In this document: piece after piece, positions 8,471 through 16,589 of the stretch
Numbering within the stretch: the stretch's first letter is position 1
How the letters are laid out: each line of letters begins with the position of its first letter
Position numbers and translations under genes: made by a program
The notes under the pieces: generated by a model
What the model was told of the DNA's origin: nothing
Seen by the model: only the letters and a program-made list of their open reading frames with translations
The model's database searches: none
Assembly: GCA_026004795.1 (NCBI GenBank)
Contig: BPJV01000004.1
Location: forward strand, 434,001-498,000
Direction of reading: 5' to 3'
Source: Pirellulaceae bacterium
GTDB taxonomy: Bacteria; Planctomycetota; Planctomycetia; Pirellulales; Pirellulaceae
DNA: 64,000 bases

Positions 8471-10239
8471 TTGCGATTTTTCACCAACAACTGATGCCTG
8501 CCGGCAGGCAGGTCGATCGTCACCTGCTCCTGATCGGCCGCCGCAGCACGGCGCGTGTCCTTCGCCACAACGAGTTGCCCGTCGATCCAAACCTTGATGC
8601 CGTCATCCGATCCCAACGATAGATGAAACGAGCGGGGGACTGCACAGAAGACTTCACGGAGGAAGTAGGTAGCGCCGACGGTGTCTGGCAAAGAATGGAC
8701 CACCCCGTCTGGGAGGTCAGGGGCGGCGACCCAGCGGGAACCATCGGAGGCGGCCGCCTGCGGATCGATGGGACCGGGTAACGTCTTCTCGGGGCCCAAA
8801 GGTTCGGCGAACACGCGCTCGGCAGGCACCGGGATAACATCGGTCCGGTACCACGTTCCCCAAGCGGACGGTGTACGGCGAGCGTCCAACTGCTGCCGCA
8901 TTTCGTCCTCCCACGATTGCTGATGACTGTCCAGCTCGGGAATATCGCTTTCCATCGCCTGCGTGACCCGATCCAGCTCCGCCCTCACCGTAGCCTGCCG
9001 CCGTCGCAACTGAGGGGATAAGTAGTCATACACCGGCGGCGTCTTGCCGCGCCCACTGCGGCCATCCTCGGAGGTGTTATTGAAGAACGCGAAGAATCGA
9101 TAATACTCCTCTTGGGTGAACGGGTCGAACTTATGATCGTGACAACGACAGCATGTAAACGTCAGCCCTAGCCACACGGTAGCCACGGTCTCCGTGCGAT
9201 CGAACACGTTTTCTACCCGTGTTTCTTCGGGAATACGCCCGCCTTCCCCATTGAACATGTGATTCCGATTGAATGCCGTGGCTACGATCTGTTCCGGAGT
9301 GGGCTGCGGCAGGAGATCTCCGGCAAGCAGCGTCACCGTGAACTCATCGAAGGGCAAGTTGTCGTTCAAAGCATCAACCAACCAATCCTTCCATGGCCAC
9401 ATCGACCGCGTGGGATCTCCCTGGAACCCATCGGTATCCGCATAGCGGCCGGCCTCGAGCCATTCCCAAGCCATGCGTTGTCCGTAGGCGGGCGAAGCCA
9501 ACAGACGATCCACGACTTTTTCATAGGCATCCGGAGATTCGTCGCGCAAGAAAGCATCCAACTCGGCCGGTTGAGGCGGAAGGCCGGTCAAATCCAGCGT
9601 CAGACGTCGCAACAATTTCTCCCTACTGGCTTCCGGATTCGGTTGTAGCCCCTGCCGCTGAGCAGCATTGCGAAGGAAGGTGTCCACAGGTCCGCGGGAC
9701 CAGCCGCTGGCGTCCAGCGGCGGCAGCGGTCGCTCTGGAGCCACGAAGGCCCAATGCGGCGACCACGGTGCCCCCTGCTCGATCCAGCGACGGAGCACCT
9801 GACGCTGGGCGTCGGTTAGCCCAAGTTTGGCTTCGGGAGGAGGCATGCGGACCGTCGGATCCTCCGCCGAAATCCGCCTCCATAGTTCACTCTCGTCAAG
9901 TTTTCCCGGAACAACAGCTTGGTATCCTCCCAAATCGGCCGTCCACCCGGCAGGAGAATCCAATCGCAAGTCCGCCGCTCGCGTCTCTTCGTCCGGGCCG
10001 TGGCAATAGACGCACTTGTCGCTCAAGATGGGGCGAACGTCACGATCAAAATCGATCACGTCGCTCGCTTGTGTGCGGATGGGCCAAAGCAGGCACACCG
10101 CGACGCACCATCGGACCATCGCCAGCCGCCAACGGTGCTGACGCCAACGTCGACTCACCAGCGACAACCAGCGTGTCGCCTGTTCAAGCCATACACAGAA
10201 ATCTACGCGGCCGGATGCCGATCGCATGGTCACAACCAT
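8410..10239 (-). CDS. N-terminal part of split PSCyt1-DUF1549-DUF1553 protein
   Basis: N-terminal 609-residue frame of a Planctomycete cytochrome protein. After an N-terminal hydrophobic segment (MVRWCVAVCLLW, from about residue 41) comes the PSCyt1 domain with a haem-binding CVYCH (VRPILSDKCVYCHGPDE). The DUF1549 domain follows (DTFLRNAAQRQGLQPNPEAS, RRLTLDLTGLPP, YADTDGFQGD) with a second CRCH motif in TFTCCRCHDHKFDP. A PA14-like segment ends the frame (SLGSDDGIKVWIDGQLV). The frame then breaks at the run near 8477; the last ~24 residues are out of frame and should be ignored. Such proteins are exported and are thought to pass electrons or act on polymers together with a DUF1501 partner, here directly downstream. 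The true start may be ATG 10239, 10227 or 10119; no strong ribosome site discriminates. Confidence 0.82.
   Translation of the reverse strand: MVVTMRSASGRVDFCVWLEQATRWLSLVSRRWRQHRWRLAMVRWCVAVCLLWPIRTQASDVIDFDRDVRPILSDKCVYCHGPDEETRAADLRLDSPAGWTADLGGYQAVVPGKLDESELWRRISAEDPTVRMPPPEAKLGLTDAQRQVLRRWIEQGAPWSPHWAFVAPERPLPPLDASGWSRGPVDTFLRNAAQRQGLQPNPEASREKLLRRLTLDLTGLPPQPAELDAFLRDESPDAYEKVVDRLLASPAYGQRMAWEWLEAGRYADTDGFQGDPTRSMWPWKDWLVDALNDNLPFDEFTVTLLAGDLLPQPTPEQIVATAFNRNHMFNGEGGRIPEETRVENVFDRTETVATVWLGLTFTCCRCHDHKFDPFTQEEYYRFFAFFNNTSEDGRSGRGKTPPVYDYLSPQLRRRQATVRAELDRVTQAMESDIPELDSHQQSWEDEMRQQLDARRTPSAWGTWYRTDVIPVPAERVFAEPLGPEKTLPGPIDPQAAASDGSRWVAAPDLPDGVVHSLPDTVGATYFLREVFCAVPRSFHLSLGSDDGIKVWIDGQLVVAKDTRRAAAADQEQVTIDLPAGRHQLLVKNRKCGRHWRFFTSVFSANCRMD
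8446..8481 (-). other. Double frameshift site: two one-base homopolymer excesses
   Basis: Two homopolymers 25 bases apart each appear one base too long for the gene that crosses them: on the plus strand five T at 8477-8481 and six A at 8446-8451. Read on the minus strand, frame one gives ..HQLLVK, the 25-base segment between the runs reads IANAGGIGG in a third frame, and the frame after the second run gives FYFRVLGELP. Removing one base from each run restores the continuous peptide LLVKIANAGGIGGFYFRV, which has the expected glycine-rich pattern at the end of the PA14-like region. Sequencing or assembly error is the simplest explanation; a real pseudogene or ribosomal slippage is possible. Confidence 0.8.
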
Positions 10240-10558
10240 CGTCTCGACTTATTCGGGTGGGTAAGGATGGCAGGTAGGAAGGAAAGGCGATTCGATACCA
10301 GCCGTCGGTTTGGCCGGCTGGCGCACCGGGCATACCGATTTCTCGGGATCCGCCGGCAGGATGGTGAATTCCACACGGGAGTCGATCAAAAAACCCCTGA
10401 AGCCATTTTAACGGACTCCAGGGGGATGGTGTTGCCAGCGGTCTGCTGCACCGCATGGTCATGGCCAGCCATTCGTCTGCGCTCGCGGTGGACGAACTCG
10501 TGGGCTGGCAATGCAGCAACCAACGAGGCCCAAGCGTTGCCAACGCGGCTCTCCAAGA
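10240..10558. other. Intergenic region holding a terminator
   Basis: No gene is supported here. The stretch separates two co-directional minus-strand genes and contains the intrinsic terminator described at 10388-10425, so the cytochrome gene downstream must have its own promoter in the last ~150 bases before its start; I could not pick out a convincing one. Confidence 0.4.
10388..10425 (-). terminator. Rho-independent terminator of the two-module metal-binding gene
   Basis: Read on the minus strand, a nine-pair stem (CCCCTGGAG with CTTCAGGGG, one G-U pair) encloses a 13-base loop and is followed at once by six T. It lies about 135 bases after the stop codon of the gene ending at 10559 and isolates it from the cytochrome gene beyond. 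Confidence 0.75.
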
Positions 10559-11035
10559 TTACTCGTCACTCTTCACCGGAGCAAATTTTCCCTTCTTGAA
10601 CGCCTCTTCACCGAACAATTTCGTCAGCTTTTCGTCGTCGCTGAGCTGTTCTGCTTTCCCTTTACAATTGTTGCAGCAGAAAGCGATCTTTGCTCCGTTG
10701 ACTTCAATGGCTGTCGAAGCGTTTAGCTTACCGCCGGAAAAGGGGCAGGCGCCTTGCTCATACTGTTTCGTAGCCACCAACTGATGATTGGCGCGCGGTG
10801 CGACTTTCGCCTTGCCCTCGTCATCCAACGCTTTGAACTTGGCCTGACAATTGCCACAGCAGAAATAAACTTTCCCTTCTTTCCACTCGGCTGCCTTATC
10901 TTCCTTGGCATTCGCCTTGGGATTCATGACGCATTTTGCGCCCTCCAAAGCAACTTTGTCGGCCGCCACTGCCAGGCCGGCGGCAATTGCCAACAGCCCT
11001 AACATCATGGGAAGCGAGTTACGTATGCGGGACAT
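10559..11035 (-). CDS. Small secreted protein with two TRASH/YHS-like metal-binding modules
   Basis: A 158-residue exported protein built of two similar cysteine-rich modules. The signal peptide (MMLGLLAIAAGLAVAA) ends near residue 25. Module one has Cys35 (KCVMNPKA) and a FCCGNC cluster at 59-63; module two has Cys97 (CPFSGGK) and FCCNNC at 120-124. The spacing C..x24..CCxxC resembles YHS/TRASH domains, which bind copper or other thiophilic metals; the binding role is inferred. Start choice is firm: the sequence AAGGAGGTCTCT immediately precedes the ATG at 11035, an ideal ribosome site, although the open frame extends upstream to 11512. It is a monocistronic unit with its own terminator at 10388-10425. 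Lysine-rich composition outside the cysteine clusters suggests a soluble periplasmic protein. Confidence 0.85.
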   Translation of the reverse strand: MSRIRNSLPMMLGLLAIAAGLAVAADKVALEGAKCVMNPKANAKEDKAAEWKEGKVYFCCGNCQAKFKALDDEGKAKVAPRANHQLVATKQYEQGACPFSGGKLNASTAIEVNGAKIAFCCNNCKGKAEQLSDDEKLTKLFGEEAFKKGKFAPVKSDE

Positions 11036-11510
11036 AGAGACCTCCTTCATTTGTGATGTCAACCCTTGCCGCAACCGAGCGACACAATGCCGCAGGCTCG
11101 ACATGCTTCCTTTGTAGATCAAGCGGGCTCCGATTTCAAGCACCTGGCGCGGGTGCATCTCCTGACGTGCGGCACGCGATGAGGTAGCCTGACCTTTGAT
11201 GCTCAAGATGGTATGGCAGCGCCGAACGCCGCCCGGGGATAGGGTTCCGTTCGTTCTTCTGACGCGACCCAATGGGAAGAAGCACCGAGGCAGCGATCCA
11301 TTGCGCCGATGGCACCAAGTGATCGAGGCCCAGGGGATCGTTTTCACAGCCTGGGATTTGCATTGGCGAAGGAAGGTAACTACTCTAACAAGCTGCTGCG
11401 GCGGCACCGATTCCAGGTGGCGGGCTGTCATGACAATGGCACGATAATGTCTCCGCCCAGCCTTGCCTTCAATCGCTGTTTGGTCATCGAATTTCTCCCT
11501 CGTACCCACC
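11036..11510. other. Intergenic region between divergent genes
   Basis: Divergent promoter region for the small metal-binding protein (minus) and the DUF1080 protein (plus). Open frames here are extensions of the two flanking genes or their shadows. No repeat, hairpin with T-tract or convincing promoter was identified. Confidence 0.35.
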
Positions 11511-12653
11511 ATGGAAATACAGGCTCTTTCTATGCAGTTGAATCCTGCCTGCCCTCTGCTGAAGAATCCACGGATGTTCCTTTTGTCTTGGCGTGTCGCG
11601 TGGATCGCCGCCAGCGTCGTGCTAGTGCTGGAGAATCCACTCCTGGCCCAACGCCACGATGCATCGAACGCGGCCGAGCAGGTGGTGTGGACGAATCCCC
11701 CGGAAGACGATCCGGATTTTCAATTGATGGGGGAGTACGTGGGAGAGGTGACGCGATCTGAAGACGCACGGGAGAAGCTCGGGCTTCAGATCCGCGCGAT
11801 CGGCCATCGCCGCTTTGAAGCGCTCGCCTATCCCGGCGGACTTCCTGGCGAAGAAGGGTTTCGCAACGAGCCTGCATCGCTGACCGGGCAACGCAGTGAG
11901 CGTTTCTTGGTTCTGGGCGGTGCGGAATTTGCAATTCTGGTCCATCCCCGCCACTGCCTGGTCATCGGACAACAAGGAGAACAGTTGGGGCGTCTGGAAC
12001 GAGTGCGGCGCGTGAGCCCCACCTTGCATGCTCCTCCTCCACCCCACGCCACCGTCCTTTTTGATGGTAGCGGAACCGAGCAGTTTACCGTGGCCAAGAT
12101 GACCGCCGACGGGCTTCTATTGGCAGGGGCCGACGTGAAGCCCATGTTCCAGGACTTCAATATGCATGTCGAATTTCGTGTCCCCTTCATGCCTCTGGCC
12201 GATGGGCAGGCGCGCGGCAATAGCGGTTGTTATTTGCAAAGCCGTTATGAGGTCCAGATTCTTGATTCCTTCGCCCTGATCCCACAGTTCAATGATTGCA
12301 GCAGTCTCTATCGATTCAAAGCGCCCGATGTGAACATGTGTTTCCCGCCGTTGCAGTGGCAAACCTACGACATCGTGTTCACGGCACCTCGATGGGCGGC
12401 CGATGGCTCAAAGCTCCGTAATGCCCGCATCACGGTATGGCACAATGGCGTCAAAACGCAGGATGACGTGGAGCTGCCGAACAAGACCGGCGCTGGGAAA
12501 CCCGAAGAGCCCACCCTGCTGCCCATTCGCTTGCAAGACCACGGCAACCCAGTCGTCTATCGAAACATCTGGATCATTGATCGTGGACTGCATGTGGGCG
12601 AGTTTCCCGTCTATCCTCCCACAGAAGAACCCCCGGCGCCACCGGTCGATTAA
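11511..12653 (+). CDS. Secreted DUF1080 (3-keto-disaccharide hydrolase-like) protein
   Basis: Exported protein whose C-terminal half is a DUF1080 domain, a concanavalin-like beta sandwich very abundant in planctomycetes and linked to 3-keto-sugar hydrolysis in some members. A signal segment is visible at MFLLSWRVAWIAASVVLVL. Residues ~45-175 form an N-terminal region (DDPDFQLMGEYVGEV) that recurs before DUF1080 in this phylum but has no known function. DUF1080 starts near ATVLFDGSGTEQF and carries the typical FNMHVEFRVPFMP, GNSGCYLQSRYEVQILDSF and the C-terminal LQDHGNPVVYRNIWI. The frame extends upstream to a TTG at 11463; ATG 11511, 11532 and 11574 are candidates and none has a strong ribosome site. 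Single gene, followed by a hairpin shared with the convergent gene. Confidence 0.85.
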   Translation: MEIQALSMQLNPACPLLKNPRMFLLSWRVAWIAASVVLVLENPLLAQRHDASNAAEQVVWTNPPEDDPDFQLMGEYVGEVTRSEDAREKLGLQIRAIGHRRFEALAYPGGLPGEEGFRNEPASLTGQRSERFLVLGGAEFAILVHPRHCLVIGQQGEQLGRLERVRRVSPTLHAPPPPHATVLFDGSGTEQFTVAKMTADGLLLAGADVKPMFQDFNMHVEFRVPFMPLADGQARGNSGCYLQSRYEVQILDSFALIPQFNDCSSLYRFKAPDVNMCFPPLQWQTYDIVFTAPRWAADGSKLRNARITVWHNGVKTQDDVELPNKTGAGKPEEPTLLPIRLQDHGNPVVYRNIWIIDRGLHVGEFPVYPPTEEPPAPPVD

Positions 12654-12971
12654 CCCACAGCGATCGCCATGCTTGCTGGTGGCAGGTAACCTCGGTATTG
12701 GTGGCAGGGACGCTGATGAGCGGCCCGGTTTCCGGTCCTCATATTGCCATCAGAGGTGCCCAGGCGGGCTGGTGCAAGAGCAACTCGTTCTCCGGCCAGC
12801 ACGGCGAGAAAGGGATACGTACTGCTTCTACTCGAGCAACCCCTTCTTGTTTACCGCGTTTGATTCCCCAACGATCGTCATGGGGGAATGAGCTGACTTG
12901 AGGGGGGCCATGCACCTGTGGCAGCTTCCCACGCTGCCACAGGTCAGCCGATCAATGCTCGTCGCGAACAA
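12654..12971. other. Intergenic region between convergent genes
   Basis: No gene is supported. Apart from the inverted repeat at 12914-12944 I see nothing structured here. Confidence 0.4.
12914..12944. terminator. Perfect 11-bp inverted repeat between convergent genes
   Basis: ACCTGTGGCAG at 12914-12924 and its exact complement CTGCCACAGGT at 12934-12944 enclose a nine-base loop. It sits between the stops of two convergent genes (12653 and 12972), where a bidirectional terminator is expected. It lacks a clear T-tract on either side, so function as an intrinsic terminator is inferred from position and stem strength only. Confidence 0.5.
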
Positions 12972-14255
12972 TCAGCGGGATACATCGTAACAGAGCACTC
13001 GATTGTCTTCGCGCAGGTACAGTTTTCCATCGAGAACCACCGGATGCGCCCAACTGGGGCGATTTCCAGTCCCCGGCACCTTGAAGGCGCTCAGCTCCTC
13101 GAATGCTTCGGGCGATGCCTTGGCAATACTCATCGTTCCATCAGCATAGTGGAGGAACAACTTGCCATCGGCCGCCACCACGCTGGCCGATTCACGCCCC
13201 GATCCTCGTCCCTTCCATACGACTTCGCCGGTAAGCAGTTTGGCGCAGAAGGGGATACCGCGGGCATCGGTGTCGCCGTAGATGTAGTCGCCTAGACGCA
13301 CCACGCCACCATGCTTGTTCTGCAGATCTTGTTTGTTGGGATAAATCTCCTCGATAGCAATGTCTCCTTGATCCCGAGGAATCTGACGTAGCAGAGCGCC
13401 CCCCAGGCCATAGCCGGCAGTAAAAAATACCAGGTCACCATGCACGATGGGGGTGGGGATGACGGCTGTTGTCTTGGGAATATCATAGGTCCATAGTAGT
13501 TTTCCATCCGATGCGCGAACGCCCATCGCGCCACTACCGGTGGTTTGCACGTAGACTTCCGTACCGGCTACGGAGACTTTGACAATCGAGGCATGCCCTG
13601 CGCCGCGATCTTCCGGCCGCTGGCATGACCAGATCAGTTCTCCCGTGCGCTTGTCCAGGGCTACCATCGTGTTTTCCGGTCCGCCCGGCGTGCAAATCAA
13701 TCGGTCTCCATCAATGGTCGGCGACTCGCTGTAGCCCCAGCTATCGGCCTTCTTGCCGTTCAGGTCTTCCATCAGATGACGCCGCCATACTTCCTCACCT
13801 TGATTGGTAAAACAAATCAATTCACCGAACGCGGTCATGGCATAGACATTGTCGCCATCGATTGTCGGCGTGCTGCGCGCACTTTGCCATGACTCGCGTC
13901 CCTCGTTCCAGGCCGGCCCCGTACGCGCTTTCCACAGAAGCTTGCCCGTGGAACGGTCCAAACAAATCAGGAACTCGTCGGTGGTCGATTCCTCTGGCAA
14001 GGTATCTCCCATCGTGAGTGCCCGCTGTTGGTCCAAGGCTACCGATGAGTATCCGCGGCCAATGCCGGTGGCTTCCCAAACCAATGGTGGACCGTCTTGC
14101 GGCCATTGATCGGCCAGTTGCTCCCCTTCTGCCACCGCCGTGCGATCGGGACCTCGAAAGGTAGGCCACGTTTTCGCCCCCTCATCGGCCCGAACACACC
14201 TGCCCATCGCCGCAACCGATAAACAAAAACATGCAACAACCAGGACACGTCTCAT
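12972..14255 (-). CDS. Secreted PQQ-like beta-propeller protein
   Basis: A 427-residue exported beta-propeller of the PQQ-binding-like (outer membrane BamB-type) repeat superfamily. The signal peptide is MRRVLVVACFCLSVAAMG. The mature part starts TWPTFRGPDRTAVAEGEQLA, the usual opening of planctomycete members, and contains repeats with the pattern DRSTGKLLWKARTG, DKRTGELIWSCQ, ASDGKLLWTYD and LLTGEVVWKG. No quinone-dehydrogenase catalytic residues are evident, so it is more likely a scaffold or binding protein than an enzyme. The open frame reaches a TTG at 14270, but GAGGAG precedes the ATG at 14255 by eight bases, so I use that start. It is a single gene converging on the DUF1080 gene. Confidence 0.88.
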   Translation of the reverse strand: MRRVLVVACFCLSVAAMGRCVRADEGAKTWPTFRGPDRTAVAEGEQLADQWPQDGPPLVWEATGIGRGYSSVALDQQRALTMGDTLPEESTTDEFLICLDRSTGKLLWKARTGPAWNEGRESWQSARSTPTIDGDNVYAMTAFGELICFTNQGEEVWRRHLMEDLNGKKADSWGYSESPTIDGDRLICTPGGPENTMVALDKRTGELIWSCQRPEDRGAGHASIVKVSVAGTEVYVQTTGSGAMGVRASDGKLLWTYDIPKTTAVIPTPIVHGDLVFFTAGYGLGGALLRQIPRDQGDIAIEEIYPNKQDLQNKHGGVVRLGDYIYGDTDARGIPFCAKLLTGEVVWKGRGSGRESASVVAADGKLFLHYADGTMSIAKASPEAFEELSAFKVPGTGNRPSWAHPVVLDGKLYLREDNRVLCYDVSR

Positions 14256-14460
14256 CCGTACTCTCCTCAATGATTAGCGCTAGTACAATCAGTTATCCCG
14301 CAGGCCACGGCTTATCATACGGTATGGAAACGGTGGCGAGAAGTAATGCCCACGGCGTCTGTCGAGGCGGCTGGTTCGGCGTACCGTATGGTGCTCGCAC
14401 GCTGCTTCTCCAGATCGTGAACTACGTCGTTTCTTAGAAGCAACATGCATCGGAATGCGA

Positions 14461-16308
14461 TCACAACCGGGATAAAGCTGTCACTATCGTGCGTTCAAGT
14501 TGCGAAATCGTCAGGTCGTTTTTGCAAAGATACCTGGCCGCGCCAGCTTGCAGGCATGCCTGAGCAAACTCGGGGTCGTTGACGCCGGAGACGGCAAGGA
14601 TGGGAATGTCCATGCCGCCCATCCGCAGCCGCGAGATCGTTTCCGTACCGAAACTATCGGGGAGATGAAGATCGGTGATCAACAGATCGAATTCATGATC
14701 GCTGCCTGCCCAGGAGACGGCTTCGGCGAGGGAATGCGCGAGGTGGAGGTCGATCGCCTTGTTCATGCGGCGCAGCATTTCCACCGTCAAGTACATATCG
14801 TCTTCATCGTCCTCGACAACAAGAATGCCAATCGGTCGTACTGTCGATCCGGGAAGGAGCGAATCCAGCCGGTCGATCAGTGCGTTCATCCCTGGCAACC
14901 GCCGGTCCGCATCCCGACAACACATCGCTTGGATAGTTGCCAACACCTCGTCGGGAACACCGTCGATCGGTGCGGGCAAAATCGGACACGGGGACCGAAG
15001 GGCGGCCAACAGGGCGCGCCAATCCCCGGTGCCCATGAGCGGATGTCCGGCCATCAGGTAGTACCATGTCGCTCCTAGGCCGAACATGTCGGTTGCCGGT
15101 GAGAAACCACTCTTGCCCCAGGCTTGTTCAGGTGCCATGAATTCGACGGTGCCAGCCAGCGTCGGGGATGATGGCTCTGCCTGCGCAATTTCCATGGCCA
15201 ACTGAGCCAATCCCAAGTCGATCAACTTTACGTGATCGTCACGATGCAAGATGATGTTCGCCGGTTTGACATCGCGGTGCAGAATGCCGCGGCTGTGAGT
15301 ATGTTCAAGCGCTGCAGCAACTTGACGTACCAGCTCGGTGGCTTGCATCCAAGGAAATGGGCCGTCTCGTTGCATGCGTTCATGAAGGCTAGGCCCTTGA
15401 AGCAGTTCCATGACAAAGTAAGGTATGCCCTGATGTTCTCCGTAATCATAGCAGACGACGATGTTGGGATGAGCCAGTTGCATCAGGTTGCGCAACTCAC
15501 GGCGCAGGCGAGCATCGGACTGACGGTGCCGCAATATTTTCAACGCGACACTCGGGCCACCGGCCAGAGGCTTCGCTTGAAAGACCATCCCCTCGCCACC
15601 CATCCCCAACTGACGTTCCAATTGATAGACTCCGATAGTGTTGGGAGGCCGCCATGGCGGGGGCCCACTGGTGGATCCCCGCGAGGTGGGGCTCTCCGGG
15701 GAAGATAGGATCGAGCGAATCAGTTGCACCTCGCTGTCGGTGAACCGTTCGGCAGCCCGCAACCGCTGCTCCACGGCCTGCCAAGGAATGCGGTCGCTGC
15801 GCCCGCGTTGCTTCCTCTCCTCACCGCATGGCGACAGCACAGCACTCGGCGCTTGCACTTCGGTCAATTGGTCGACCTCCTCAGCTGGGGAGTCGTCGTC
15901 CACCTCTCGGTCGCCTTGTGGCGTGGAGCATGCCTGGTGGATCTCTTCGGCCAGTCCCCGCGTTTCGCCACTTGCAATAACCGTGCCCTCAAGGATGTCG
16001 ATCGCGGTGAGACCACCCCTGGCATCAGCAGGAGCGGATGTTCTTTTTTTATGACGCGGACAAGAGACACGTGGCCACCCACGGCTCAACTCCCCTTGGG
16101 CTTCGGACTCCCTGGCGCGGTCAACTATCTGCGCCGCGCGTCGACGAACTCCCGTCCGCCGTCTCCTTGCATGCAGTCGCGATGCTCCCCAACCGCACAA
16201 CACACCGAGAAAGAACAATCCGAGAGCTCCACCGACTGACAACGAATACCATGCCAGACTCAGCGCGATAGCGCTTGCGATGACGGAGGCGACGGCAATC
16301 GACCGCAT
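14461..16308 (-). CDS. Membrane Ser/Thr protein kinase fused to a response-regulator receiver domain
   Basis: A 615-residue hybrid signalling protein. Two membrane helices occupy residues ~4-42, followed by a polar linker. A Hanks-type kinase domain spans ~225-485: glycine loop GMGGEGMVF, ATP-anchoring Lys257 (VALKILR), catalytic loop HRDVKPAN with Asp346, metal-binding Asp364 in IDLG in place of the usual DFG, and the MAPEQ motif. A CheY-like receiver domain fills ~493-615 with acidic pocket ILVVEDDEDD, phospho-acceptor Asp546 (LLITDLHLP) and conserved Lys596. All residues needed for both activities are present. The orientation suggests that the receiver, phosphorylated by a histidine kinase, controls the Ser/Thr kinase. 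It is divergent from a PAS histidine kinase 281 bases away, a candidate partner. The ATG at 16308 is the only sensible start. Confidence 0.92.
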   Translation of the reverse strand: MRSIAVASVIASAIALSLAWYSLSVGGALGLFFLGVLCGWGASRLHARRRRTGVRRRAAQIVDRARESEAQGELSRGWPRVSCPRHKKRTSAPADARGGLTAIDILEGTVIASGETRGLAEEIHQACSTPQGDREVDDDSPAEEVDQLTEVQAPSAVLSPCGEERKQRGRSDRIPWQAVEQRLRAAERFTDSEVQLIRSILSSPESPTSRGSTSGPPPWRPPNTIGVYQLERQLGMGGEGMVFQAKPLAGGPSVALKILRHRQSDARLRRELRNLMQLAHPNIVVCYDYGEHQGIPYFVMELLQGPSLHERMQRDGPFPWMQATELVRQVAAALEHTHSRGILHRDVKPANIILHRDDHVKLIDLGLAQLAMEIAQAEPSSPTLAGTVEFMAPEQAWGKSGFSPATDMFGLGATWYYLMAGHPLMGTGDWRALLAALRSPCPILPAPIDGVPDEVLATIQAMCCRDADRRLPGMNALIDRLDSLLPGSTVRPIGILVVEDDEDDMYLTVEMLRRMNKAIDLHLAHSLAEAVSWAGSDHEFDLLITDLHLPDSFGTETISRLRMGGMDIPILAVSGVNDPEFAQACLQAGAARYLCKNDLTISQLERTIVTALSRL

Positions 16309-16589
16309 GATAGTTGCTCGCCAAAGCGAGCGTGTTGGGGAGCCTACTGGTTCGCCACTCCACGAACGGCATATCGGGAGGTACTAAGATGGAACAGCAC
16401 TTGAAAGGTACGCGAGGGTAGCGCATCAGCCATCTCGGCTGGTGCCACTTGGTGCGCCTCGGACCCTTCTTTCGTAATTATCCAAGGCATGACGGTGGAA
16501 AACAACCAATGTGGGCGATACGATGTAGGTTGACATGAGGGAATCTAGTCGTGTTGCACGCAATTTGCTGCTAGCTAGGAACAGCCGAA

